From an uncultured Christensenellaceae bacterium (GTDB lineage Bacteria; Bacillota_A; Clostridia; Christensenellales; UBA3700), in contig CALWKT010000039.1 in the NCBI GenBank assembly GCA_944381335.1, positions 1-64,000 of the forward strand: DNA of 64,000 nucleotides. The letters run 5' to 3'. How positions within the stretch are numbered: position 1 is the first letter of the stretch; every line of letters begins with the position of its first letter. Positions 44,682 to 53,835 of this stretch are shown here, in pieces. The notes below the pieces were generated by a model. That model saw only the letters and a program-made list of their open reading frames with translations, made no database searches and had not been told where the DNA came from. The position numbers were made by a program, and so were the translations under genes.

Positions 44682-45818
44682 TTAAATCTGCCAAAAGAAC
44701 GTATATGGATATATTCTATTCCAGTTTGGTCTGTATTTTAAAACAATGATCAAATACATAGCGAGCATCAAAGTTATACCGAATACAATTAGCATTTTGT
44801 ATTTGGAATTTGTTTTTGTCAATGCATTAGGCAAAAACAACACTGCAAACACTGTAAAATACAGAACTATTCTATCTACGAGATTAATCTTGTATCCCAA
44901 TATCATTCCGGCAAAAGCAATGAAAGCTATCCACAATTGCAGATTTTTCTCATTTTCTGCAGTCAAAGTGCTTTCCTCCACTATCACGCTTTGTTTGTCT
45001 CGATTCAACACAAACCATATTATCACAAAAAAGATTAAATTGCAAAACAAGTTGAATGACACCGCAAGCCAACCGCTTCCCACATATGCGCTGTCAAAAT
45101 AGTGTGCATAACTTGGTGCCAACACTATGCAAACTTTATAAAGCAAATCTGTAAAAGCACACAATGAGCATAACAAAATTATTATAAACGCCAACCATTT
45201 ATTAAACTTAATATGCGGAAGAATTGGCAGGATTAGCAACAAAATTGCACTTGAATGAAATAAAAATGCAACCAATATCCATATCATTGCTCTTATGCAA
45301 TGTTTGTTCATTATCCTGTCAAATGCTACAAAAACAAAAGCAATCGCCAATTGCTGTCTTATCATCGTTAATGTCGCTCCGTACATAAGAAAGAAAAACA
45401 AAACAAGTGTAAAAGCATAATCTTTACTGTGTTTTTTAAAAAACCATATAAATATCAGATAATAAATCGATGAAGTTACAATTAATACCCACTGCGGATT
45501 GTGGGTAAATAATCCGATAAATTTATTCAGATATAAATATCCCTTTTCAAACCTTGTAACATTAATATAGTCAGGATCAGAAATGACCATATTAAATATT
45601 CTGATATATTCTTTTGTATCGTTTCCCACCTCAGAACTTCTAAGCGCAGCAAGGCACATCATAACCAGTAACACGGTTATCATGACAATGCCGTTATCTT
45701 TTTTTGTACTTTTCCCAAAGCATATCTGTATGTTTGTTCCTGCTATTTTCTTTGATATCGACCATTGCCAAATCGCCATAATCAAGACAAAAGCAGTCAT
45801 CAACAATAAATGCGTCAT
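44682..45818 (-). CDS. EpsG-like polysaccharide polymerase (first copy)
   Basis: A 378-residue membrane protein with about ten hydrophobic helices and the EpsG signature: a short loop with RSSEVGNDTKEYIR after the second helix (arginine and aspartate at the start of the active-side loop) and LTMIRQQLAIAF (R-Q-x-x-A motif). EpsG proteins polymerise exopolysaccharide repeats. Its ATG overlaps the stop of the GT4 gene by four bases. A second EpsG-like gene lies 1.7 kb upstream in the operon. Confidence 0.88.
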   Translation of the reverse strand: MTHLLLMTAFVLIMAIWQWSISKKIAGTNIQICFGKSTKKDNGIVMITVLLVMMCLAALRSSEVGNDTKEYIRIFNMVISDPDYINVTRFEKGYLYLNKFIGLFTHNPQWVLIVTSSIYYLIFIWFFKKHSKDYAFTLVLFFFLMYGATLTMIRQQLAIAFVFVAFDRIMNKHCIRAMIWILVAFLFHSSAILLLILPILPHIKFNKWLAFIIILLCSLCAFTDLLYKVCIVLAPSYAHYFDSAYVGSGWLAVSFNLFCNLIFFVIIWFVLNRDKQSVIVEESTLTAENEKNLQLWIAFIAFAGMILGYKINLVDRIVLYFTVFAVLFLPNALTKTNSKYKMLIVFGITLMLAMYLIIVLKYRPNWNRIYPYTFFWQI

Positions 45819-46942
45819 CTCTTTCCTTTTGATATTTCGAAATATGTTTCAGTTAATTTAATAGCGCAATCTATAGTATCAAAACCAGCCTCTTTGATTT
45901 GTTTATATCCTTCTTTTCTATCGTAAGACTTTCCGTCATTTGACATTATTTCTTTTGCCCATTCTTCAGGTAAAGACTTTTTATCAAACGCTTTAATATA
46001 CTCGCTTATAAATATCTCTTCCGGCAAATCATCATAACACAGACACCTGAGTCCATTTGCTTGAGCTTCAACCAAAGATATTCCGAAACCTTCGTGTTTC
46101 GATGGAAAAATAAAGTAATCAAATGCATTTAATATCTCGTCAACATCATACCTTATACCCAAAAACTTTACCTTATCACTGATTCCGTTATCAATAACAT
46201 ATTTCTCCAAAAAAGCCCTGTCTCCACCGTCTCCGACCAATATAAGTTTTATATTCTGAGTCGATTTCAATGCAGAGAGTAAGACTTTAACTGCAAATAA
46301 TTGATTTTTATTCGAATCAAGCCTTCCGACATTTCCTAAAACCAGATCGTTTTCAACGTTTAATTCTTTCCTCTTTTTTAATCTGAGTTCTTCATTAAAA
46401 TAGTATTTAGACAAATCTATGGCATTGTAAACCAATCGATATTTCTCACTTTTTAAGACTTTCTTCCCATATGCGCAAATCGCAGCGAGTTTACTGCACG
46501 CGAAACAGTAATCGCATGTCCCCATCAATCCGAGTACAAGCAATTTGTTCCTAATAGCTTTAATGTAAGAGTCCGACAATTTACTACTATGGCTATGAGA
46601 AACGCAAACTATATTTTTATTGCTTTTTCTTGCAGCTTTAAAAATTTGTTTTGCAACCAATATCTCGTGACAATGAATAATGTCATATTCATTTTTATGC
46701 TCAGCAAAAAATTGTTTCATATCTCGAATCGCATTCAAGTATGAAGCAAACCCAGGTTTTGTAAAATAATATACTTTCCCTCCGTAAGATTCTATTTCTT
46801 TATTATAATTTACACTTACATCCGTAAAAACATAAAAATCAAACTGAACTTTTGTCTTGTCGATTTTCCTGTAATAATTCATTATAAAATTAGCTATCCC
46901 GCTGTTTACGTTTGTAGATGATAAAACGTGTAAAATTCTCAT
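45815..46942 (-). CDS. Glycosyltransferase family 4 (EpsF-like)
   Basis: A 375-residue GT-B enzyme. N-terminal glycine-rich region ILHVLSSTNVNSGIANF, the central GNVGRLDSNKN and LVGDGGDR segments and the acidic E-x7-E motif (SKHEGFGISLVEA) are all clear. It adds a hexose-type residue with retention to the lipid-linked repeat. Composition is strongly AT-rich. It is coupled to the EpsG-like gene downstream by a four-base overlap. Confidence 0.9.
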   Translation of the reverse strand: MRILHVLSSTNVNSGIANFIMNYYRKIDKTKVQFDFYVFTDVSVNYNKEIESYGGKVYYFTKPGFASYLNAIRDMKQFFAEHKNEYDIIHCHEILVAKQIFKAARKSNKNIVCVSHSHSSKLSDSYIKAIRNKLLVLGLMGTCDYCFACSKLAAICAYGKKVLKSEKYRLVYNAIDLSKYYFNEELRLKKRKELNVENDLVLGNVGRLDSNKNQLFAVKVLLSALKSTQNIKLILVGDGGDRAFLEKYVIDNGISDKVKFLGIRYDVDEILNAFDYFIFPSKHEGFGISLVEAQANGLRCLCYDDLPEEIFISEYIKAFDKKSLPEEWAKEIMSNDGKSYDRKEGYKQIKEAGFDTIDCAIKLTETYFEISKGKR

Positions 46943-46952
46943 TCTCTCCTCG

Positions 46953-47462
46953 TCATCTGTCTATATCGACCAAATAATTATAATTTTTATCTTTGAGTAT
47001 ATATCTGCACGGCTGCGCAACGACCGTCGTATTGTCAGGCACATCCTTTACCACGACCGCCCCGGCGCCTATACGCGCGTTGTTGCCTATTTTGACTCCA
47101 CCTATAATGCAGGCATTCGCGCCGATAAAAACGTTGTCCCCTATAACCGGCGAAGCGTTATTGCTTTTGCCTATCGTTACGTTTTGCATGATTTTTGCAT
47201 CTTTACCGATCCTGGCGGTTGCACAAATAAATATTCCGGATATCCCGTGTATTAAAATGGGTCTGCCTGCAAAAACGTCTCTGCCCTCTTCGTTATCAAG
47301 TATTCCGATATATGCCGACATTCCTTCCATCCTTATTATGCGCCATCTGTAATACCATTTTAAAAATTTCACCTTTGTTTTAAAGTATCTTTCTCTGAAG
47401 CCAAAATATTTGTCCTCATCGAAACCTCTGGCAATTTTAGCAATTTTTTCTTTAAGCCCCAT
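46953..47462 (-). CDS. Serine O-acetyltransferase-like hexapeptide acyltransferase
   Basis: A 169-residue left-handed beta-helix acyltransferase: repeated [LIV]-G-x4 hexads from about residue 62 to 150 (IGKDAKIMQNVTIG, VIGDNVFIGANACIIGGVKIG), with a HGISG segment holding the catalytic-type histidine. This gene looks like the CysE-like enzymes found in capsule clusters, which O-acetylate sugars, rather than the housekeeping serine enzyme. It has a GGAGGAG ribosome site and sits between GT4 and the second EpsG-like gene. Confidence 0.88.
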   Translation of the reverse strand: MGLKEKIAKIARGFDEDKYFGFRERYFKTKVKFLKWYYRWRIIRMEGMSAYIGILDNEEGRDVFAGRPILIHGISGIFICATARIGKDAKIMQNVTIGKSNNASPVIGDNVFIGANACIIGGVKIGNNARIGAGAVVVKDVPDNTTVVAQPCRYILKDKNYNYLVDIDR

Positions 47463-47503
47463 TATTTCTCCTCCGTTTTTTGTATTATCTGCTTATATTC
47501 TAA

Positions 47504-48637
47504 CTATATAAAAAATTCATACGGAAAAGCAGAATTCCATGTCGGTCTCGTATATTGCAAAACCGCATAATACGCCAAAAGAACCAATATTATCGATATC
47601 TTCATAAGCGTACTTAATTTCGGATTAATTTTATTGATATAATTAGACAGCAACACTATACTTATTATTCCAAGATATATCGCAAATCTTCTGAAAACAT
47701 ATAGACTGAAACTCATTATTGTTACGGCTAAAATAATAAATAAGACCCAAAGAACAAAATTTCTTTGCTGATTATATCCCAATTTACCATCAACAACCAT
47801 AAATTTATCTAGCCTATTTAGATTAAGTACGTATGCCGCTAATCCCAGAAACACAATACCTCTCATTGTTTCATAAAATACGGTTACTTCTCCGGTTCCT
47901 GCGTTCGATCCGTAAAAATAATGCTCATATTGCGGAGCTATAACCCCTACTATTTTAGGTAATAATTTCCCAAAAGTAAGAACCGCTACAATTAATAACC
48001 CGATTGTCGCAACCGAATTATAATAACGGAAATATTGCGTAAAAGGCAGAACAAAGAACAGAACGGCACTGGTGTGAAACAAACACGCTACTGCTATCCA
48101 TATTAAAGATCTGAATGTTTTCGCATTAATTATTCTGTCTATGGCTATAAGAATAAACGCCGTTGCGATCTGTTGTCTTATTATATTAATGGTTTCAGAA
48201 AATACCATTAAATAAAAAAGTAACAAAACAAAAGAATAATCTTTGCTGTACTTCTTAATAAACCAAATAAAAACCGTATAGTAAAAAAATGAGGTAACGA
48301 TTATTATCCCTTGTGCATCCTTAGTAAACAACCCTACAAATTTATTCAATAAAATATATCCTATTTCATATCTTGACGCATGCGAATAATCTGGATTATA
48401 GATGATATTATAGAATATATCATGATAGGCTTGTGTATCCGAACCGACGTTTACCCCTCTGAACATTGCAAGAAACATCATGACCACCATTGCGATGACC
48501 ATAAACGTTCCTTTATCTTTTTTTTTGTTCAGTTCTGAAACGGTATTGTTATTATAAGCAACAGTTTTTATTGACTCCATTTTTTGCAACAACGCCATTA
48601 TAAAAATAAATACCGTGAACAGGATGAAATCCAACAT
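47504..48637 (-). CDS. EpsG-like polysaccharide polymerase (second copy)
   Basis: A 377-residue membrane protein with about ten helices. The same signature as the first copy is present: MFRGVNVGSDTQAYHDIFYN and INIIRQQIATAFILIAIDRI. The two copies are clearly homologous but quite different in sequence. Two polymerases in one operon suggest either two polymers, a recombined cluster, or one copy working in another role. Its start lies 5 bases past the upstream stop, with a weak ribosome site, implying coupling to the fusion gene before it. Confidence 0.87.
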   Translation of the reverse strand: MLDFILFTVFIFIMALLQKMESIKTVAYNNNTVSELNKKKDKGTFMVIAMVVMMFLAMFRGVNVGSDTQAYHDIFYNIIYNPDYSHASRYEIGYILLNKFVGLFTKDAQGIIIVTSFFYYTVFIWFIKKYSKDYSFVLLLFYLMVFSETINIIRQQIATAFILIAIDRIINAKTFRSLIWIAVACLFHTSAVLFFVLPFTQYFRYYNSVATIGLLIVAVLTFGKLLPKIVGVIAPQYEHYFYGSNAGTGEVTVFYETMRGIVFLGLAAYVLNLNRLDKFMVVDGKLGYNQQRNFVLWVLFIILAVTIMSFSLYVFRRFAIYLGIISIVLLSNYINKINPKLSTLMKISIILVLLAYYAVLQYTRPTWNSAFPYEFFI

Positions 48638-48642
48638 CGAGG

Positions 48643-50181
48643 CTAATTTTCCTTATTTATCACTTCAATTACTTTCAACCACTTCTTAGCCAGCACGTCG
48701 TCGTCGTTTTCAAAAGTCGTATTATGCAGTCTGAACACGACGTCGACAAACAGCGCTTTGATTATTCTCTCTTTTGTTGAGTATTTTGAGAACAATGAAA
48801 CCGCCCTTTGCAGATTGTTTTCGATATTGTCCATATCCTCCGTCAGCACGGTGCCTATGTATCTCGCATATTCTATTTCTTTGACTGCGATATACCCTAT
48901 CGGATCAATGGCGACGTAGCCGTCTTTGTCTTCGATAAGGTTATATTTATGCACGTCGCCGAGGATGAGATATGTCTTATCCTTCCCGAACTCCTCGTCG
49001 TATATCCTGACCGCTTCTTTGACGTACTCGTCGATCTGCCTGCCGTAAGCGAGCGCTTCCGACGTCATGAGCAACTTCCCGTGCAATATGTTGCGGTAAT
49101 CGTTTTCTCCCTCGTCTCGCGGCAGAAGTTTTTCATTGAGCCTGTCGAAAAACGCTTCTATCTTCTTCTCGTTTCCAACGGTAAAATCGGCAAAATCCGC
49201 CGGACAAGCCTGTTTCATGAGCAAAGCGCAAAACGATCTGTCATAGTCGTACAACGGACACATGATCCCCTTGTCCGCATAATCGAGATACACGCCAAGC
49301 TCGTGTTCGAATCTTCCGATAAACGGCGGAACTATCTTTACAACGACCTTGCCCCACTGTGAAGACTCTGTTTTTATGACAATTCCGAAATGCGCGTTTG
49401 AGTTAATGGAATAATCGTCGAACTTCCACTTGAATTTCAGATACTCTATGATCTGCGGAAGATCGTTTATCCACTGCTCAGCTTCAACTGAATAGTTTTT
49501 TCCAAGATATTCTTTCAGCCTTCTGACCTCGAATCTCGCCTTTGTTTCGTTGAGCCCGAGAAGCTGTTCCGCGAGAAAAAGGTCCTGCTTATACGTTATC
49601 TTCAGATTGTCGCTGAAGCCGAAATTGAGATAAGTCTTCATGTCTTCCGGCAATTGCTGAGCAACTTCCGTAAGCGTGCTTTCGCTGTCAAAATATTTAT
49701 ACAGCGCGTCAAAACGGTACGCCTCGGGGGACTGAAGAAGATAATATCTTTCTCTTCTGACCTCATGCATATCGTAACATCCGAGGCTGTCGGTAATCTT
49801 CTGCGCGGTTAAAACTATGTCGTATTCGTCAAGCTTGTCCATATAATCGTCGACAAGTTCGGGAGTGACCATAGGGCGAACGGCGTCAAAGATCATTATC
49901 TTTTTGCAATCGTAATTTTCACGTATATAATTCAGACCGTTTTTCAGCGTGATGTTGCGTTCCTCGCCGCCGAGACACACGTCAACGTCGAACTTTTCTT
50001 TTATCATTTCCGCATACGGATTGTGAGCGACAACGACGATTTTGTCGATCTGCCTGCTCTTGCGTATCGCTTCGATGACGTATTGGATTATCATTTTTCC
50101 TTTTATCGTGAGGTATTGCTTGGGAACGTTTCCTCCCAGCCTCTTTCCGACCCCTCCCGATAAAATCATGGCTACGTTCAT
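48643..50181 (-). CDS. Fusion: IspD/TarI-like cytidylyltransferase + APH(6)-like small-molecule kinase
   Basis: A 512-residue bifunctional protein. Residues 1 to about 225 are an IspD/TarI/LicC-type cytidylyltransferase: SGGVGKRLG, PKQYL at 20-24 and FDAVRP near 98-103. Residues about 250 to 510 look like a kinase of the aminoglycoside 6-phosphotransferase/hydroxyurea-resistance family: VVVKIVPP (Lys282), FEHE (Glu294), the catalytic loop GDVHKYN (408-414) and the metal-binding IDP (425-427). The natural reading is that the kinase phosphorylates an alcohol and the other half activates it as a CDP-derivative, for use by the LicD encoded 1 base upstream. The substrate is unknown (choline, ribitol, another polyol or amino-alcohol). 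I do not know this domain pairing from described systems. Confidence 0.85.
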   Translation of the reverse strand: MNVAMILSGGVGKRLGGNVPKQYLTIKGKMIIQYVIEAIRKSRQIDKIVVVAHNPYAEMIKEKFDVDVCLGGEERNITLKNGLNYIRENYDCKKIMIFDAVRPMVTPELVDDYMDKLDEYDIVLTAQKITDSLGCYDMHEVRRERYYLLQSPEAYRFDALYKYFDSESTLTEVAQQLPEDMKTYLNFGFSDNLKITYKQDLFLAEQLLGLNETKARFEVRRLKEYLGKNYSVEAEQWINDLPQIIEYLKFKWKFDDYSINSNAHFGIVIKTESSQWGKVVVKIVPPFIGRFEHELGVYLDYADKGIMCPLYDYDRSFCALLMKQACPADFADFTVGNEKKIEAFFDRLNEKLLPRDEGENDYRNILHGKLLMTSEALAYGRQIDEYVKEAVRIYDEEFGKDKTYLILGDVHKYNLIEDKDGYVAIDPIGYIAVKEIEYARYIGTVLTEDMDNIENNLQRAVSLFSKYSTKERIIKALFVDVVFRLHNTTFENDDDVLAKKWLKVIEVINKEN

Positions 50182-50182
50182 T

Positions 50183-50995
50183 TCAGTCCTCCAAAGAGTA
50201 TGCTTCCAGACCGTGCGTAAGCACCTGCTTTTCCGGCGGAGGCGGGGTCATGTAATCGCCGTAAAAATCAGTCAGTATCTTATCGTATCCGGAAGGGATA
50301 TAGTACTGCCTGCCTTCAAAGTCGTGCAGATACCTTACGTCAAGCAATTTTTTGTCGGTTATTCTTTTATACTGCACCTCGTCAATAAATTCACCGACGT
50401 ATGCGCTTTCGTTATAATCATACGTGCGCATGATTTTGTTTATCTTTTTCAGTAGTTTTTTATGCCCACCCATCATAAGCGCAACGTTGTGAAGATTCCA
50501 TATCGCAAAATTCTTGACGAAAGACACGTTTTCGCGCCATTGCTCTACCAGAAGACTCAGATTGAGATTAACATAAGGATATATTTTTCTCATGAGTTTT
50601 TTCGCTTCTTTTTCGCTGTTACCGAGCGCATCGAGCGGAAAAATATCTACGAATATTCCTATATCGACTCCGACATTCGCACCCTTTTCGACAATGAGCG
50701 TACCTTTCTTATACAGCTTCGCGTAAGGATACTTATAGTCCTCGTTAAGACGATGTTCCAGCAACACATTCTTGCCCTCTTTCGGATAAAGCTCCATAAA
50801 TCTGTCGTAATCCGGTCTGGGCATGTGAATATCAATGTCGTCATCCCACGGAATAATGCCGTTATGACGTATTGCGCCAAGCAACGTTCCGCCTGACAGA
50901 TAATAAATTATCCCGTGTTTTTCGCAGAAATCATGTATGTCATCCATAACTTCCACCAAAATCTTTTTAAATTCGTCTATTTCGATTTTTCTCAT
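50183..50995 (-). CDS. LicD-family phosphotransferase
   Basis: A 270-residue LicD/FKTN-type nucleotidyltransferase-fold enzyme. The core motifs are GGTLLGAIRHNG and IIPWDDDIDIHMPRPDYDRF (metal-binding DDD). LicD moves phosphocholine from CDP-choline to teichoic acid or LPS; relatives (fukutin/FKRP) use CDP-ribitol, and others use CDP-glycerol. The start at 50995 is supported by an AAGGAG site. The neighbouring fusion gene would supply its CDP-activated donor, so the two read as a decoration module. Confidence 0.93.
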   Translation of the reverse strand: MRKIEIDEFKKILVEVMDDIHDFCEKHGIIYYLSGGTLLGAIRHNGIIPWDDDIDIHMPRPDYDRFMELYPKEGKNVLLEHRLNEDYKYPYAKLYKKGTLIVEKGANVGVDIGIFVDIFPLDALGNSEKEAKKLMRKIYPYVNLNLSLLVEQWRENVSFVKNFAIWNLHNVALMMGGHKKLLKKINKIMRTYDYNESAYVGEFIDEVQYKRITDKKLLDVRYLHDFEGRQYYIPSGYDKILTDFYGDYMTPPPPEKQVLTHGLEAYSLED

Positions 50996-50996
50996 A

Positions 50997-51809
50997 TTAA
51001 CTCCTTGCAAACGTCTTGAAAAACCACTGCCTTACGCTGTTCGGCATAAGGACCTGAACGACAAATCTTATCGTTTTGGCTATCAGATAATCAAAATACC
51101 CGATGACCTTGTTTTTATACATGAATTTGAAAAGATCGCGTTCGCTTTTGTAATACTTGTAACCTCCGCGCCTTTGGAAAGTCGCTTCGTTTATCCTTGC
51201 AAAAACAAGATTTTCTTCAATGTTCGCAAACTTCGCGCCCGACAAATACATCCTGACCCACAGATAACTGTCTTCGTTATAATGCCAGTGCAGATATCCG
51301 CCCGCTTTTTCCAGCGCGGATTTCCTGATGAAAACGGTCATATGATTGAAAGGACATCTTTTTTTCAGATAATCGCAGATGTCTTTATGCTCGCCCGGTA
51401 CTTTCCTTTCGCTGACGACGTTGTCTTTCGTTCCTATGAATTCGGCGATATTGCTTCCCAGAACGTCGACGTCGGGATGAGTTTCGAGAAAAGCGACCTG
51501 CTTTGCCATTCTGTCAGGCGCGCATATGTCGTCGCTGTCCATACGCGCAATCCATTCGCAGGAACAATGTGCCGTGCCCTCTCTGAGAGCGTTGCCGAGC
51601 CCCACGTTCTGTTCCAAAGGAACAAATACGAACAACGGATCGTTGCCGTATTCTTTTATCTGCGCGGCAAGTTCTCCGTCCACCGGTCCGTCTATAACGC
51701 AGACAATCTCCTCAGGCGCGGGATCCTGAATTTTCAGGCTGTCGATACATTCGACAAATTCGTTTTTATCCGTGTTCTTATATACGGACATCAGCACGCT
51801 GTATTTCAT
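50997..51809 (-). CDS. Glycosyltransferase family 2 (WcaA-like)
   Basis: A 270-residue GT-A glycosyltransferase with the usual N terminus SVLMSVYKNT, VIDGPVDGEL and the metal-site RMDSDDICAPDR (about residue 86-97). It ends one base before the LicD start codon. The ATG at 51809 is preferred to a GTG two codons upstream that is part of a GAGGTG site. One sugar transfer in repeat assembly is likely; specificity unknown. Confidence 0.9.
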   Translation of the reverse strand: MKYSVLMSVYKNTDKNEFVECIDSLKIQDPAPEEIVCVIDGPVDGELAAQIKEYGNDPLFVFVPLEQNVGLGNALREGTAHCSCEWIARMDSDDICAPDRMAKQVAFLETHPDVDVLGSNIAEFIGTKDNVVSERKVPGEHKDICDYLKKRCPFNHMTVFIRKSALEKAGGYLHWHYNEDSYLWVRMYLSGAKFANIEENLVFARINEATFQRRGGYKYYKSERDLFKFMYKNKVIGYFDYLIAKTIRFVVQVLMPNSVRQWFFKTFARS

Positions 51810-51811
51810 CT

Positions 51812-52570
51812 TCACCTCAATATCGCCGCAAAGGTCATGAATATCAGTTTTATATCGTACCAGAAGCCCATCTTCTGCATGTACTCTATGTTAAGCTCGA
51901 TTTTCCTGGGCATTATCTCGTTGATATAAGTCGCTTCAGGGTCATCGCTTTTCGCAAGAACGTCGTTTTCGTCGCGGTAAACGATCGAAGCAAGCTCCGT
52001 AATTCCCGGTTTGATTTTCAGAATATTCCTCTGATAATCGCTGTACATCGCCACGTATTTCGGCACTTCCGGGCGCGGTCCGACAAAACTCATCTGCCCG
52101 ATAAGCACGTTTATGAGCTGCGGCAGTTCGTCAACTTTTGTCTTTCTGAGAAACTTGCCGATGCCGGTTATTCTGCTGTCTGCCCCGACGGTGATCTGCA
52201 TGCCTCTTTTCTCGGCGTCGACTACCATTGTGCGGAATTTGAATATGCGGAACTCCTTTCCGCCTTTTCCCACTCTGACCTGCCTGAAGAAAACGGGACC
52301 TTTTGAAGTCGCTTTTATTATTACGGCGATTATCAGAAAAGGTATCGCAAGTACGAGCAGCCCCAGCGCGGAAGCCGTGATGTCGAAACAACGTTTGAGA
52401 AAAAGCGAAAAACTTTTCTTTTTCAGAAGCGCGTCGAAATCCACCTCCGCCCTGCCGCTTCCGGCGGTCTCGTCAGTATTATCGATACTGCCGGCGGTTT
52501 CAGTCGCGCTGTCTGCCGTGCCGTCGTCTGCAGTTTCTATTGAGACTGTCTTGTCTTCTTCATTCAACAT
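51812..52570 (-). CDS. Initiating undecaprenyl-phosphate sugar phosphotransferase (single-helix type)
   Basis: A 252-residue bacterial sugar transferase. A long acidic, low-complexity N terminus (about 1-50; rich in T, D, E, A) precedes one hydrophobic hairpin (about 66-87), a GPVFFRQVRVG segment, FKFRTM and the FVGPRPE catalytic region. It starts glycan assembly by placing a sugar-1-phosphate on undecaprenyl phosphate. It lacks the extra helices of WbaP/WcaJ and is closer to PglC. Its start overlaps the aminotransferase stop by 11 bases. The acidic N-terminal tail is unusual for the small forms. Confidence 0.92.
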   Translation of the reverse strand: MLNEEDKTVSIETADDGTADSATETAGSIDNTDETAGSGRAEVDFDALLKKKSFSLFLKRCFDITASALGLLVLAIPFLIIAVIIKATSKGPVFFRQVRVGKGGKEFRIFKFRTMVVDAEKRGMQITVGADSRITGIGKFLRKTKVDELPQLINVLIGQMSFVGPRPEVPKYVAMYSDYQRNILKIKPGITELASIVYRDENDVLAKSDDPEATYINEIMPRKIELNIEYMQKMGFWYDIKLIFMTFAAILR

Positions 52571-53771
52571 CAGTCATTACCTCTCTCACCGATATTTTGA
52601 ACGTATCTATCACGTATTCCACTTCTTCGTCCGTCAGCAGCGTGTGAAGCGGGAGCGTTATCTCGTTTTTATATCTTTCGTAAGCCTTGGGATAATCCTT
52701 TATGTCAAAACCGAGCGCCTTGTATGCGGTATGCATTGGAAGCGGTTTGTAATGCACGTTGGTCGCCACCCCTTTCTCCGCCATTCTGACAATTATCGCG
52801 TTTCTCTTCTTTTCGTCTATCCCTTTCACTCTGATGAGATAAAGATGTCCGCTTGAGGAAAAATCGTCGCCGAAATGCACGACCGTCTCGCCGTAGCCTT
52901 TGAGCGCGGCGTCATACTTCCCGATTATCTCCCTTCTGCGGGCGAGCAGCCCTTCGTATCTCCTGAGCTGAGCAAGACCTATCGACGCCATGATGTCCGT
53001 CATATTGCACTTCATGCCGCACATTTTGATGTCGTATTCCCATGCCCCGAGTTGATTTTTCGCCAATGCGTCCTTGCTCTGTCCGTGCAGAGACCACAGC
53101 ATGAAATCGTGATAGAGTTCGTCGTTGTCCACGCCCTCGATATCCTTCCAGACAACGGCTCCTCCCTCTGCGGTCGTCAGATTCTTGACCGCATGGAAGC
53201 TGAAAGAAGTAAAGTCGGCGTGCATGCCGCTCATTAAACCGTTCTTTTTGGCACCGAAACTGTGAGCGGCGTCTGCCAGCAACAACACCCTGCCGATCTT
53301 TGCCTGCAAATCGTTCGACGGTCTGAACACATCGGATTTTTTTTCAAGTATGGCGCGCACTCTGTCATAGTCGCAGATTTTGCCTGCAATATCTACGGGG
53401 ATGACCGCTTTGGTTTTTTCGTTGATCAGCCCTTCCAGCTTGTCGTAATCCATCTCATAGCCGTTGTCGGTGACATCACACAGAACGATCTTAGCTCCTA
53501 CGTGCTCGATAACGCTTGCGCTGGCGGTATAAGTGTACGCACTTGTTATTACTTCGTCTCCCTTGCCTATTCCGAATATCCTGAGCACAAGCTCAAGACC
53601 TGCGGTGGCAGAATTCAGACAAACCGCTTTCGACGTGCCGCAAAACGCGGCAATCCTCTTTTCAAATTCTTTGGTTTTGGGCCCTGTCGTAATCCATCCG
53701 GATTTCAAAGAATCTGTAACTTCGTCTATTTCCGCCTGAGTAATATCCGGGGGAGAAAACTTAATATTCAT
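52560..53771 (-). CDS. Sugar aminotransferase, DegT/DnrJ/EryC1/StrS family
   Basis: A 403-residue PLP enzyme making amino sugars from keto-sugar nucleotides. Landmarks are the N-terminal SGWITTGPKT, DAAHSFGAK (PLP-phosphate and ring contact) and the lysine in SFHAVKNLTTAEGG. The most likely product is a 4-amino-4,6-dideoxy sugar nucleotide, but no 4,6-dehydratase gene (PglF/CapD type) is in the window. It is the first gene of the glycan operon, with an AAGGTAAGG site. It would feed the PglC-like transferase encoded next. Confidence 0.92.
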   Translation of the reverse strand: MNIKFSPPDITQAEIDEVTDSLKSGWITTGPKTKEFEKRIAAFCGTSKAVCLNSATAGLELVLRIFGIGKGDEVITSAYTYTASASVIEHVGAKIVLCDVTDNGYEMDYDKLEGLINEKTKAVIPVDIAGKICDYDRVRAILEKKSDVFRPSNDLQAKIGRVLLLADAAHSFGAKKNGLMSGMHADFTSFSFHAVKNLTTAEGGAVVWKDIEGVDNDELYHDFMLWSLHGQSKDALAKNQLGAWEYDIKMCGMKCNMTDIMASIGLAQLRRYEGLLARRREIIGKYDAALKGYGETVVHFGDDFSSSGHLYLIRVKGIDEKKRNAIIVRMAEKGVATNVHYKPLPMHTAYKALGFDIKDYPKAYERYKNEITLPLHTLLTDEEVEYVIDTFKISVREVMTDVE

Positions 53772-53806
53772 ACCTTACCTTCTTATATTTTATTTTGCCA
53801 TCTGTA

Positions 53807-53835
53807 ATTATAACACACGATCTATTTATGTGCAA
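53807..53835 (-). promoter_or_regulatory. Promoter of the glycan operon
   Basis: Minus strand: -35 TTGCAC (53830-53835), 17-base spacer, -10 TATAAT (53807-53812). The leader is about 30 bases. It is the only clear promoter found for the thirteen leftward glycan genes. Confidence 0.8.
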
